A DNA stretch of 34,991 nt from Melioribacteraceae bacterium (GCA_021740785.1 JAIOZI010000053.1:1-34991), one strand, 5' to 3'. Shown: positions 1-8,625, numbered from the stretch's first letter. Numbers and translations: made by a program. The notes: generated by a model not told the origin, from the letters alone.

Positions 1-1
1 T

Positions 2-118
2 TTGAAAAGTGAGTTAAGTAAGTGGTTATTACAAAGGAATAACGAAAAGAAAAAAATCCATTGGACATTTACAAAAGAAGATGCAGATAAAAAACTATCA
101 GAACATTATGTTGCATAA
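2..118 (+). CDS. IS630-like transposase, C-terminal fragment (partial)
   Basis: An open frame runs in from the left edge and stops at TAA 116-118, giving 38 residues. The end reads W-x-F-T-x-E-D-A-x-x-K-L-x-x-x-Y, which matches the usual C-terminal pattern of IS630-family transposases (W.F...DA..KL...Y). The catalytic DDE part would lie outside the window, so it is not known whether the gene is intact. The assignment rests on a short tail and is moderate only. Confidence 0.5.
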   Translation: MKSELSKWLLQRNNEKKKIHWTFTKEDADKKLSEHYVA

Positions 119-354
119 TTAAATTGTTGCTACACTAGGGCATCAAGGCTCACGCCTTGACGTTATAGATGAATATTCCTGTGCTGAAAGTTACCGGGAT
201 TAAAAGAATTACTTGCTAATAATCGATGAAAAATTTGCCGAGGTGGAATTGAGATTTTATTATGTAACGTCCTGGTTATTGTGTCGGGAAATGGTTCCCG
301 ACACCCGAGTATAGCTGCTGAAATGCAGTCTGTTCGTTATGGTAAGCAGATAAA
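119..354. other. Intergenic region with two perfect hairpins
   Basis: I see no gene here. There are two inverted repeats. TCAAGGC/GCCTTGA with a 4-nt loop lies near 143-160. A perfect 10-bp pair, GTGTCGGGAA (281-290) and TTCCCGACAC (295-304), has a 4-nt loop. Neither is followed by a clear T-run. They could be ends of the neighbouring insertion element, a convergent terminator for the transposase and the pao operon, or dispersed palindromes. Confidence 0.5.
281..304. repeat. Perfect 10-bp inverted repeat (hairpin)
   Basis: Arms 281-290 and 295-304 are exact reverse complements around ATGG. The repeat sits about 50 nt beyond the stop codon of the minus-strand FAD subunit gene, between converging transcription units, where a bidirectional terminator would be expected. 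The lack of a T-tract leaves its role open. Confidence 0.55.
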
Positions 355-1326
355 CTAAGCCGAAAAATTATTGAGAATTCTCTTGGTTAGATTTCTGATC
401 AATTGCAGCTTATATTTATTCTTAGACAGTAATTCAGAATCATTAAATATTTTTTTAACGTTAGTTTCTAAGTCGCTTATTTTTGAATTGATAAAAACTT
501 TATTGATATTTTCATCATACCAAGGTTTGGGAGCCGTACCGCCGAATGCCAATTCTACATTATTTATCAATGAACCACTAACATCAGCAACTGCGGCGAT
601 ACTAACCGTCATAAAATCCCATACATCTCTTTCTTTTAGTTTAATGTAAGCGCTTTTTTTGCCGGTCTCTAATTCAGGGATAAAAATTTCAGTAATAGCT
701 TCTCCCGGCTCCAAAATGTTTTCCTTCATCGGGTCGTCTTCGGGAAGAATGAAAAACTCACGGATTGGAATTTCTTTCATTGTGCCGTTAGAATGAATTT
801 TAATCGAAGCATTCAAAGCCGTTAATGCAACTGCCGTATCTGAAGGATGCACAATATAACACGGACCGCCGCCGACGATACAGTGAAATTTATTCTCACC
901 CTCGTAAGCATAACAAATGCCGCCGCCTTTCCGGATGCAGTCGAATTCACCCCTGAAATACCAGCATCTCGGTCGCTGACATATATTGCCTCCTAATGTA
1001 CCGACATTCCGCAGTTGGGGCGAAGCAACTTCTCCGGCAGCCTGTGCCAAAGCGGTAAAATGATTCATAATATCTTCATTTTCAGCGATGTCGGATATTT
1101 TAACAAGTGTGCCAATTGAAATCCCTTCTCCCTTTTTATAAACTATTTTATCCATGTTGGGAAGATTTTTTAGGTTTATCAATCTATCCGGAGAAATTAT
1201 GTTATCCTTCATCAATCCAAGCACATCTGTACCGCCCGCAAAAAGATGTGATGAAACAAATTTCTCTTTTGATAATGTTGAAACTGCGTTTAAAGATCCG
1301 GGTTGAATATATTCGAAGTTTTTCAT
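355..1326 (-). CDS. paoB: Periplasmic aldehyde oxidoreductase, FAD-binding subunit (PaoB-like, with extra [4Fe-4S] site)
   Basis: This is the FAD-binding subunit (subunit M) of a xanthine dehydrogenase-family molybdoenzyme. It would carry electrons between the 2Fe-2S and molybdenum subunits and an acceptor. The FAD-contacting motifs FAGGTDVL (about residues 29-36) and QLRNVGTLGGN (about 105-115) are present, followed by the CO-dehydrogenase flavoprotein C-terminal domain. Between residues 116 and 156 lie six cysteines in a CQRPRCWYFR / CIRKGGG / CYA / HCIVGGGPC arrangement. In E. coli PaoB the equivalent insertion binds an additional [4Fe-4S] cluster (known for the family). I chose ATG at 1326 because family members start MKNFEY; a TTG 12 nt upstream is less likely. 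The gene follows paoC by a short gap and is the last gene of the operon. Confidence 0.9.
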   Translation of the reverse strand: MKNFEYIQPGSLNAVSTLSKEKFVSSHLFAGGTDVLGLMKDNIISPDRLINLKNLPNMDKIVYKKGEGISIGTLVKISDIAENEDIMNHFTALAQAAGEVASPQLRNVGTLGGNICQRPRCWYFRGEFDCIRKGGGICYAYEGENKFHCIVGGGPCYIVHPSDTAVALTALNASIKIHSNGTMKEIPIREFFILPEDDPMKENILEPGEAITEIFIPELETGKKSAYIKLKERDVWDFMTVSIAAVADVSGSLINNVELAFGGTAPKPWYDENINKVFINSKISDLETNVKKIFNDSELLSKNKYKLQLIRNLTKRILNNFSA

Positions 1327-1345
1327 CTTTATGACCAAGCTGTTT

Positions 1346-2638
1346 TTATAAATTATTAATTGCGTTAAGTACTTTATCCGGCGTCATCGGAGCACTTTTT
1401 ATTCTTACACCAATTGCGTTATAAACCGCATTTGATATTGCCGCCGCAGTTGGTATTATTGCCGGTTCACCAACTCCTTTTGCTCCGACCGGACTGATCA
1501 ACGTATCCGTCTCACTTACGATGATCGGAACGATTTCCGGTGTATCTTTAATTGTCGGTACTTTATAATCGTGGAAGTTTGCATTTACCGTTTTGCCCGT
1601 ATAACTATCCATGATGCGTTCTTCGAACAGCGCAAATCCCAATCCCTGTATTACCCCTCCGTGTATCTGGTTATTAAGCGTCATCGGATTTATCGCTCTG
1701 CCGATATCATGTGCGGCAACAATTTTATTTACTTTAATTTTTCCGGTTTCGGTATCCACTTCAACATCTGCAAACTGCGCTCCAAAAGTATTAATTGCGT
1801 ATCCATCCGGATTCGCATTTCTGGCGCCTGTTGTTACAAGAGTACGGGCATTAAGCTCATTAACTATTTTTGAAATATCAATTGTTTTCTGAGGATCATT
1901 CTTAACCGTAAAAATTCCGTTCGAATAGTTAAGTTCATCTTCACTCACTTCTAAGATTGCCGCTGCACCGGATTTGAGTTTATCCATCATCTGCACCGCT
2001 GCATCATAAACTGCCGGAGTCATTGTCGGGGCAGTCATACTTCCGCCGCTTGCTGTTCCGTATGGACCCGTTTCCGTATCACCGAGTGTTACTTGAATTT
2101 TATCCATGGGAATTTCTAAAATTTCAGATGCAACCTGAGCCAGGATTGTATATGTGCCGGTTCCAATATCCTGAGTGCCGGATGATATATTCAAACTTCC
2201 GTCAGAATTTAATTTTAATGTAGCATAGCCTGGAGGAGATCCTCCGCCCCACCAAATCTGAGATGCCATTCCGATTCCCCGTTTTACGGTACCTTCTCCC
2301 GATCCGGGTTTATTTCTTTTTTCCCAGCCAATTGCTTTTGCACCTTGATCATAAGCTTCAATTAATTTTTTTGATGTATATTTTCCGCCCCAATCCGGAT
2401 CAACATCAGTATAATTTATCTTTCTGAATTCAATCGGGTCCATCCCTATTTTTTCTGCAATTGTATCTATCATCTGCTCAAATGCAAAAGTTCCTTGAAC
2501 GTTACCCGGAGCGCGCATTGCTCTAGCTCTGCCCGCATTAGTAAGAACTGAATACTCTTCAATTTTTAAGTTGGGACATTTATAAAGTGACCTAAGCGGC
2601 CAAGAACATCCGGCGCCTGATGGATAAGCTCCAACCAT
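1346..2638 (-). CDS. paoC: Aldehyde oxidoreductase molybdenum-binding subunit (PaoC-like), C-terminal part after frameshift
   Basis: This is the C-terminal 430 residues of a molybdopterin-binding subunit of the xanthine dehydrogenase/aldehyde oxidoreductase family. It contains the cofactor-binding segments NAGRARAMRAPG, SGTQDIGTGTYT and GTASGGSMTAPT, and near the C-terminus GAKGVGEPAI, whose glutamate is the catalytic base in this family. The frame stays open upstream of the first ATG and reads LTALSHYSYG, the expected continuation of the preceding ORF (2665-3639). The two pieces are therefore one gene split by a frameshift near 2668, and translation from the ATG at 2638 is probably not biological. 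Together they give about 760 residues, the normal length of the family. Confidence 0.88.
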   Translation of the reverse strand: MVGAYPSGAGCSWPLRSLYKCPNLKIEEYSVLTNAGRARAMRAPGNVQGTFAFEQMIDTIAEKIGMDPIEFRKINYTDVDPDWGGKYTSKKLIEAYDQGAKAIGWEKRNKPGSGEGTVKRGIGMASQIWWGGGSPPGYATLKLNSDGSLNISSGTQDIGTGTYTILAQVASEILEIPMDKIQVTLGDTETGPYGTASGGSMTAPTMTPAVYDAAVQMMDKLKSGAAAILEVSEDELNYSNGIFTVKNDPQKTIDISKIVNELNARTLVTTGARNANPDGYAINTFGAQFADVEVDTETGKIKVNKIVAAHDIGRAINPMTLNNQIHGGVIQGLGFALFEERIMDSYTGKTVNANFHDYKVPTIKDTPEIVPIIVSETDTLISPVGAKGVGEPAIIPTAAAISNAVYNAIGVRIKSAPMTPDKVLNAINNL

Positions 2639-2664
2639 TCCATAAGAATAATGCGACAGCGCAG

Positions 2665-3639
2665 TTAGTTGCCATCCTTTTTTGCCCCGATTTTAATTCT
2701 TTGAAATGAATCCGGACGATTCCCCACGGCGAGATTCATCTCCTTTCTATCAAGAAAAATCTTCACCGGTCTACCGGTTTCTTTTGCAAGTAGCGCCGCC
2801 ATCACACTGTACTTTCCGCCTTCCAGCTTACTCCCGAATCCACCGCCCATATATTTTTTTAGAATCCGAATTCTACTTTCAGGCATGTTGAGCGCTCGCG
2901 ACATTTCCCGTCTCACGTTAAAAATTGCCTGGGTAGAATCCCAAATTGTTAAGTAATCACCATCCCAGTTTGCAACACTGCAATGAACTTCCGTCGGATG
3001 ATGAATTTCAATCTGCGTGCTGAATTCGTCCTCAACAATTTCATCAGCTTCGGCAAATCCCTTTTCAATATCACCTCTGCTATGTTCGGAAGGTTTTCCA
3101 CCCATTACATTTCCCCAATCGTGAACCTTGGGTGCGTCATCTTTCATCGCTTCGGATGCGCTTACAGTAAAGGGCAGTTCTTCGTATTCTATATTAATTA
3201 GTGAGAGCGCCTCTTCAGCTATTTCCGTAGTTTCGGCAGCTACACAGACAACTTCATCACCTTCATGCCTTACATGTGGATCGAATAACAATGTTGAATC
3301 CCAGTACCATGTGATTTTAGGTATGTTATCTTTATGAATGATTTTCACTACACCTTTCAACTTTTCCGCTTTCGAAGTATCGATCGATTTTATCAAAGCA
3401 TTTGGAAAAGGGGAGCGTAATGTTCTGGCATACAGTATATTAGGTAATTCTTTATCAATAGTATAAATCGCCGAACCGCTTACCTTATCATATCCGTCTT
3501 TGCGTGTGTGTTCCTTTCCAACAATTTTTAAATCAGTCCCTTCAACCCATCCGGTTTGCCTTTCACCCGGAACCTCGGCAATTTTTTCAACGGGATCACC
3601 TTCAAAAATATATTTTGCTTTTATAATTTTGCGGGTCAT
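2665..3639 (-). CDS. paoC: Aldehyde oxidoreductase molybdenum-binding subunit (PaoC-like), N-terminal part, frameshifted
   Basis: This is the N-terminal 324 residues of the molybdenum subunit. It contains the aldehyde oxidase/xanthine dehydrogenase a/b hammerhead domain (about residues 45-165: KVSGSAIYTID, LYARTLRSPFPNA, VVCVAAET) and the start of the molybdopterin-binding domain, including KKYMGGGFGSKLE. The start ATG has a good GGAGA Shine-Dalgarno upstream and lies 21 nt after the paoA stop. The frame ends abruptly at GAKKDGN-stop, in mid-domain. Adding one A in the AAC just before the TAA restores DGKLTALSHYSYG, the family sequence. This is either a true recent pseudogene-forming mutation or a sequencing/assembly error. 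The paoA and paoB genes on either side are intact, which makes an error or a very recent mutation more likely. Confidence 0.88.
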   Translation of the reverse strand: MTRKIIKAKYIFEGDPVEKIAEVPGERQTGWVEGTDLKIVGKEHTRKDGYDKVSGSAIYTIDKELPNILYARTLRSPFPNALIKSIDTSKAEKLKGVVKIIHKDNIPKITWYWDSTLLFDPHVRHEGDEVVCVAAETTEIAEEALSLINIEYEELPFTVSASEAMKDDAPKVHDWGNVMGGKPSEHSRGDIEKGFAEADEIVEDEFSTQIEIHHPTEVHCSVANWDGDYLTIWDSTQAIFNVRREMSRALNMPESRIRILKKYMGGGFGSKLEGGKYSVMAALLAKETGRPVKIFLDRKEMNLAVGNRPDSFQRIKIGAKKDGN

Positions 3640-3660
3640 TAGTTCTCCATGAAATATTTC

Positions 3661-4287
3661 TTATGAATTCATTTTTTTTGCCGCACCTCTTACCGACTTT
3701 ATAATATTCGGATAGGCTGCACATCTGCAAAGATTGCCCGACATTCCCGTCATGATCTGTTCGTCAGTTGGGTTTGGAAATTTTTTTAATAGCGCGTAAG
3801 CTGCCATAATTTGTCCCGGCGTGCAAAACCCGCACTGCAGTCCGTCATGCTCAATGAAAGCTTGCTGCAACGGGTGGAGATTTTCACCGGACATTAATCC
3901 CTCTATTGTAATCACTTCTTTGCCGTTTGCATCCAATGCCAGCAGCATACATGAGTAAACTGCTCGTCCGTCTAAAATTACTGAGCAGCCCCCGCATTCA
4001 CCGTGATTACAAACCACTTTTGTGCCCGTCAGTTCCAGGTAATCACGAAGAAAATCTGCAAGTGTTGTTCGGGGTTCGACTTTACTTTTAACTTTTCGTC
4101 CGTTAATTGTAGTCTCTAAAGTTTCTGTGCGAACAGACTCAAGCACTTCGTCTTTAGGTGATTTAGTGATTTTTGCTTCGCTATCCTTCATTGTAGGCAG
4201 CATCACATAAGAACCGACAATTCCCGTTCCCACTCCCTTGATAAATCTTCTCCGGGATATTCCCTTCATGTTTTTTTCTTCTTTCAT
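3661..4287 (-). CDS. paoA: Periplasmic aldehyde oxidoreductase, 2Fe-2S subunit with Tat signal (PaoA-like)
   Basis: This is the small iron-sulfur subunit of the molybdoenzyme. Residues 11-18 (SRRRFIKG) followed by a hydrophobic stretch form a twin-arginine signal, so the assembled enzyme should be exported folded to the periplasm, as for E. coli PaoABC. The plant-type ferredoxin 2Fe-2S cluster has C93, C98, C101 and C113 (CNHGECGGC...C). The second, all-helical cluster domain has C152, C155, C187 and C189 (CGFC...CRC). The protein is 208 aa, typical for the family. A second ATG six codons downstream (4269) is an alternative start. It is the first gene of the operon paoA-paoC-paoB; E. coli has the order A-B-C. 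The enzyme probably oxidises aldehydes, but the substrate cannot be read from the sequence. Confidence 0.93.
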   Translation of the reverse strand: MKEEKNMKGISRRRFIKGVGTGIVGSYVMLPTMKDSEAKITKSPKDEVLESVRTETLETTINGRKVKSKVEPRTTLADFLRDYLELTGTKVVCNHGECGGCSVILDGRAVYSCMLLALDANGKEVITIEGLMSGENLHPLQQAFIEHDGLQCGFCTPGQIMAAYALLKKFPNPTDEQIMTGMSGNLCRCAAYPNIIKSVRGAAKKMNS

Positions 4288-4462
4288 AAGTTGACTTTTT
4301 ATTATTGTGCTAATAGTATGCTATTATCCAATTTTATAAAAAAAATCGATTGATTCAAGTACCGTTTCAAGAAAATGTTTTATGAAGGTATTACAATCAA
4401 TCTTTCCGTAATTTAATTGATCAAAAATCATTTCGTTGTTTATAAAGAAACAGGAGTAACAA

Positions 4463-5695
4463 ATGAAGATTAGAATTGCCATATTATTGATCAACCTGGT
4501 TTTAGTATCAGCAATATTTGCTCAAACACCGGTTAAGGATAAGGGGAATTTTGTTGAATCGAAAGCCGGGTATTGGGAAGAAATTCAGAAAGGAATTGAT
4601 GAATTTAATTCCACAGAAAAAGAAAGCCGTAAAAGTTTTACTGTTGATTTAAGCGGTTATGATTTACCGAAATCGATTGATGAATTTACTTCTTATTGGT
4701 ATAACGATCCTGTATCACAAGGGAATACCGGCACATGCTGGTCGTTTTCAACCACGTCTTTTTTTGAATCCGAAGTTTATAGAATTCACGGAATGGAAGT
4801 GAAGCTGTCTGAAATTTGGGCGCCATACTGGGAGTATGTTGAAAAAGCAAAAAGCTTTGTTGAAACAAGGGGTAAATCACTATTTGCACAAGGTTCGGAA
4901 GCAAATGCAGTAACTAAAATTTGGAAAAAATATGGAATCGTTCCGCTTGCGGATTTTACCGGTATGCTGCCGGAACAAAAATTTCATGATCACAGCAAGA
5001 TGTTCAATGAAATGCGATCATACCTTCAAAGTGTAAAAGCTGCAAATGCATGGAACGAAGAAATTGTTATTAGTACAATCAAATCGATACTTAATAAATA
5101 TTTGGGAACTCCTCCGGCAAAAATTACAGTTGACGGAAAAGACTATTCTCCACGAGAATATTTAACGAAATATCTTAAACTAAATCTTGATGATTATATC
5201 GACATCCTTTCTTATATGCAGCAGCCATACTACCAACAGGTTGAATATGAAGTTCCGGATAACTGGTGGCACAATAAAGATTACTACAACGTTCCCCTTG
5301 ATGAGTTTATGTCGACTTTAAAATCAGCAGTTAAGAACGGCTATACTGTTAGTATCGGCGGAGATGTTTCGGAAGCCGGTAAAGACTCTTGGGAAGAAGT
5401 TGCAATAGTCCCGACATTTGATATTCCATCGGAATATATTGATGAAAACGCCCGCCAGTTTAGATTTAGCAACGGCACAACAACGGATGATCATGGAATT
5501 CATGTAGTTGGTTTTAAGGAAGATAATGGTAAGGATTGGTACCTGATCAAAGACAGCGGATCCGGAGCAAGAAACGGAAACAACAAAGGTTTTTATTTCT
5601 TTCATGAAGATTATGTGAAACTGAAAATGATGGATTTTATGGTTCATAAGGATGCGGTTGGCGATCTGCTTAATAAGTTTAACCCAAAAAATTGA
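4463..5695 (+). CDS. Exported C1-family (bleomycin hydrolase/aminopeptidase C-like) cysteine peptidase
   Basis: This 410-aa protein has a Sec signal peptide (cleavage expected after A20, ...SAIFA|Q) and a papain-fold peptidase C1B domain. The catalytic cysteine is C92 in SQGNTGTCWSFST, with the oxyanion glutamine just before it. The histidine is H344 in DDHGIHVVG. The third position, usually Asn in KNSWG, is here D364 in LIKDSGSG, so the active-site triad would be Cys-His-Asp. Because of the signal peptide the enzyme should act outside the cytoplasm, unlike cytosolic PepC. The start ATG has an AGGAG Shine-Dalgarno. The gene stands alone and is divergent from the pao operon across a 175-nt A+T-rich promoter region. 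Confidence 0.88.
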   Translation: MKIRIAILLINLVLVSAIFAQTPVKDKGNFVESKAGYWEEIQKGIDEFNSTEKESRKSFTVDLSGYDLPKSIDEFTSYWYNDPVSQGNTGTCWSFSTTSFFESEVYRIHGMEVKLSEIWAPYWEYVEKAKSFVETRGKSLFAQGSEANAVTKIWKKYGIVPLADFTGMLPEQKFHDHSKMFNEMRSYLQSVKAANAWNEEIVISTIKSILNKYLGTPPAKITVDGKDYSPREYLTKYLKLNLDDYIDILSYMQQPYYQQVEYEVPDNWWHNKDYYNVPLDEFMSTLKSAVKNGYTVSIGGDVSEAGKDSWEEVAIVPTFDIPSEYIDENARQFRFSNGTTTDDHGIHVVGFKEDNGKDWYLIKDSGSGARNGNNKGFYFFHEDYVKLKMMDFMVHKDAVGDLLNKFNPKN

Positions 5696-5720
5696 TTGGA
5701 AATAAATTTTTTGCCGGAGA

Positions 5721-5896
5721 CCGCTGATAAAATGTTTTAATAAAACATTTTATGTAGCGGGGTTAACCCCGACAATTTGTAAGAAAAATATTTTACTTAA
5801 ATAACGAATTTCAAAATTTCTATAGGGCTAAGTATCTGATATTTCTTAACTTACAAATTGTCGGCCCGAAGGGCAGATTTTCCAATGAAAAATCTG
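5721..5896. repeat. Composite of nested inverted repeats between convergent genes
   Basis: Several palindromes are packed here. A perfect 13-bp repeat is centred on 5740 (arms 5727-5739 and 5741-5753) and is flanked by CCGCT/AGCGG. CGGGGTTAACCCCG lies at about 5757-5770. A long-range 14-bp pair has arms 5770-5783 (CGACAATTTGTAAG) and 5850-5863 (its exact reverse complement). An 8-bp hairpin, CAGATTTT/AAAATCTG, lies at 5874-5896. The element sits between the 3' ends of the plus-strand peptidase and the minus-strand cyclase, so it may terminate both. The nested design also fits a small mobile palindromic element. Confidence 0.6.
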
Positions 5897-5976
5897 GGTT
5901 TAAAAAGTAATTATAACAAAGCTGCCGGGTTATCTGTTTTTCTGATGGAGAAAGGTGGTTATGATCCGGCGGTTTT

Positions 5977-7914
5977 CTAAATTTTCAGGTTCATTTTCTC
6001 CAACATTTTGAAGTAACGGGGATCATTCATTATATCCGACCAATATCTGCTTGTAATAAATAATAATGCGCCGCTTCGGGCTTCGTATGCTTTTTCAATA
6101 TATTCAAATACTTTATCCAAGTCACCGATGCCTGCATAGATTACGGCATAATCCATTTCAAGAGAGGCTTCGGGATATTTCTTTTGTCTTTCATTCATTT
6201 TTCTGAGGCATTCCTTTGCTTCTTTCATTCTGCCGAGTTTGCCGTAGATATACCCGAGCTGAGTAATTCCTTTCAGCGGGTCGCCTGTTTTTTCCTGTGC
6301 TTCCTTAAATATTTTTAACGCTGCCTCAGCCTGGTTATCCATCCAATAAACCCAGCCCAGAGCATAAATGGCAGCACGGAAACTTGAATCCAATTCAAGT
6401 GTTTTTTCATACCATTCAATTGCGCTTTTGTATTTGCCTAGGTGAGCATAAGCATCACCCACGGATGAATTTATCTTTACAGAGAGGGGATCTAATTCAT
6501 AGGCTTTTAATGCATATTGCAGAGCTTCATCATATTTTCTCATAGAAATTAAAAACATAGAATATACTGAATAGTTCTCTGCCGAATTACTATTTAATTC
6601 AAATGCTCTTTGAAAAGATTCTTCAGTCCCTTCCCAATCCCAATCGAAAAACATCTTTACAATTGCAAGGGCTACATGAGCATCGGAGAGATTTTCGTCA
6701 AGCTCCAGCGCTTTATTCGCAACATTTCTTGCTTCCGAATATGCGGCTTTTGCATTCATATATCCCGCTGCACCCAGGTAAGCATAACCACCGGCTAAAC
6801 GTGCATAGGGAAGCGGAAATTCCGGTTCCATTTCAATTGCTTTCTTATGAAACTCTAAGGATTTTTTAATGCTTTCCGGAGTCCATTTATTCCAGAAGAA
6901 CATTGCTTTCAAATAATTATTGTAAGCGTCAATGTTTTTGGTGTATGATTTCACCAGCGGCACATTTATCGAATTTACGGTTAACTTTTCTCTAAGTTTG
7001 TTTACAATCCTCCTGGAGATTTCATCTTGAACTTCGAAAATGTCTTCTAATTTCCTGTCGTAAGTCTCAGACCAGATATGATAACCATCAAGAGTATTAA
7101 TAAGCTGTGCGGTAATCCTAACTTTGATACCTGCTTTTCTAACACTTCCTTCCAGCACTGTGCTTACGTTCAGTTCTTCTCCAATTTTTCTTATATCCTG
7201 ATTCCTTCCTTTGAATGCAAAAGATGAAGTTCTTGAAGTCACTCGCAGCCCTTCTACCTTGGCTAATGCATTTAATATCTCTTCTGTAATTCCATCGCTG
7301 AAGTATTCGTTTTCTTGATCGGAACTCATATTTACGAACGGAAGAACGGCAATACTTTTATTTAGAGTACCAGTCTTAGCACGAAGTTCTTTTGGCGAGG
7401 GAATAGTGAATCCATCTTCCTTGATTGCAAAAATTTCAATTGGTTTGGCTACATTTTTTAATTCAAATTTGCCGAGTGAAATAGCCTGAAATTCCGGGTG
7501 ATTACAAATCTCATCGTAAACTTTTTCGGAAATTAAAACTCCTCCCGGTGTAGAAATCGATTCAATTCTTGACGCAACATTAACGCCGTCACCGAAAACT
7601 CCCTCGTCTTCATATACGATGTCACCTGTGTGAATACCCAAACGTACCGGAATTTTTGGATCGGAATTAAATTCCCGCTGAATTTCGACAGCGGCTTGAA
7701 CGGCTTCTATTGCACTCCCGAACATGCTTAAAGTGCCGTCTCCGTAATACTGCAATATTGTACCCTGATGCTCACTAATTTTTTCTTCGAGCACTTTTCT
7801 ATGCCGGTCACGCAGAAATTTTGCCTCGGTTTCATCACGCTGAACGAGTTGTGTGTATCCAGCCATATCCGTGAACATTATCGCCGCAAGCAGTCTTAGG
7901 TTTTTGTTTTGCAT
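5977..7914 (-). CDS. Class III adenylate/guanylate cyclase with TolB-like domain and TPR repeats
   Basis: This is a 645-aa multidomain protein without a signal peptide. Residues 8-165 form a class III nucleotide cyclase domain: metal-binding D16 (FTDMAGYT) and D59 (YYGDG), D109 in FGDGVN, and transition-state N112 and R116 (NVASR). The lysine usually found four residues before the GD motif (adenine recognition) is Q55 here, so substrate choice is uncertain. Residues about 185-310 (SIAVLPFVNMSSDQENEYFSDG...) are the TolB/FlgO-like domain often found between a cyclase or CadC domain and TPRs. The rest is a run of TPRs for protein contacts. It would make cAMP or cGMP as a second messenger in response to an unknown protein partner. 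It lies 84 nt downstream of the DUF2459 gene, possibly in one transcript. Confidence 0.9.
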   Translation of the reverse strand: MQNKNLRLLAAIMFTDMAGYTQLVQRDETEAKFLRDRHRKVLEEKISEHQGTILQYYGDGTLSMFGSAIEAVQAAVEIQREFNSDPKIPVRLGIHTGDIVYEDEGVFGDGVNVASRIESISTPGGVLISEKVYDEICNHPEFQAISLGKFELKNVAKPIEIFAIKEDGFTIPSPKELRAKTGTLNKSIAVLPFVNMSSDQENEYFSDGITEEILNALAKVEGLRVTSRTSSFAFKGRNQDIRKIGEELNVSTVLEGSVRKAGIKVRITAQLINTLDGYHIWSETYDRKLEDIFEVQDEISRRIVNKLREKLTVNSINVPLVKSYTKNIDAYNNYLKAMFFWNKWTPESIKKSLEFHKKAIEMEPEFPLPYARLAGGYAYLGAAGYMNAKAAYSEARNVANKALELDENLSDAHVALAIVKMFFDWDWEGTEESFQRAFELNSNSAENYSVYSMFLISMRKYDEALQYALKAYELDPLSVKINSSVGDAYAHLGKYKSAIEWYEKTLELDSSFRAAIYALGWVYWMDNQAEAALKIFKEAQEKTGDPLKGITQLGYIYGKLGRMKEAKECLRKMNERQKKYPEASLEMDYAVIYAGIGDLDKVFEYIEKAYEARSGALLFITSRYWSDIMNDPRYFKMLEKMNLKI

Positions 7915-7998
7915 TGGAAGTCGAAATCTTTTTTACAATATTAAGAATTAAGAAATTAATAAAAAAATATTTTCTAACACTATAAAGTTGTTAACAGC

Positions 7999-8625
7999 TT
8001 ATTTTGTTTTGATTAGTTTACCGGTTTTAATCAACTCATAATATAAATCTTCTGCGGTAATAATCCATGATGAATCAACATTTTTTCCCGCCGCTGTCAA
8101 TGCATCTGCGACCCATGTATTGCAGGTATTTCCCAAATGATATTTATGAATTGATTCGTAAAACTTTACAATGCCGCCGAATTTCTTTGATACAATAACC
8201 GGTTTGTTGAGACTGTCTAATGTAAAAGAATCGTTGATAAATTTATATAATGAATCAAACTCTTCATCTCTCATATCAAAAGAAAATGCATATTCCCGGT
8301 GACTTAAAATATAATCAAGATCATCCCGGTAACCGCGCATGCGGATTACACTATTGGATGGAACCAGAATTGCTTTTGCCGCGAGGAGTAAATCAAAATC
8401 TTCTTCGTTTTGATAAAAATCCGCATCACCCCATCCGATATCAATAAATTTATAATCTAAAAAATCTTCTGCGGCGGATAAGTTGTTGAGAAGTTGTTCA
8501 TCTACTTTTAAAATAATCCCGGTATGCCACGAAACTTTGGCGATTATAACCTCTCTATAAACTTCCTGGTTAATAAATAAAAGAAGCGGGAGAGTAAATA
8601 AATAAATTACATTCATGATTATCAC
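7999..8625 (-). CDS. DUF2459 family protein (TIGR02117-like)
   Basis: This 208-aa protein has a hydrophobic N-terminus (about residues 4-18), so it is probably exported or membrane-anchored. The family signatures WHTGI (about residues 33-37), FIDIGWGDADFY, a VPSNSV segment and, near the C-terminus, GNTCNTWVADAL match DUF2459. The function of this family is unknown; the conserved His, Asp and Cys residues suggest a papain/NlpC-like fold (inference). The upstream T9SS gene is separated from it by a strong terminator hairpin at 8654-8688, so transcription should start in the short gap before it. Initiation may be at ATG 8625 or at the second ATG, 9 nt further in. Confidence 0.78.
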   Translation of the reverse strand: MIIMNVIYLFTLPLLLFINQEVYREVIIAKVSWHTGIILKVDEQLLNNLSAAEDFLDYKFIDIGWGDADFYQNEEDFDLLLAAKAILVPSNSVIRMRGYRDDLDYILSHREYAFSFDMRDEEFDSLYKFINDSFTLDSLNKPVIVSKKFGGIVKFYESIHKYHLGNTCNTWVADALTAAGKNVDSSWIITAEDLYYELIKTGKLIKTK

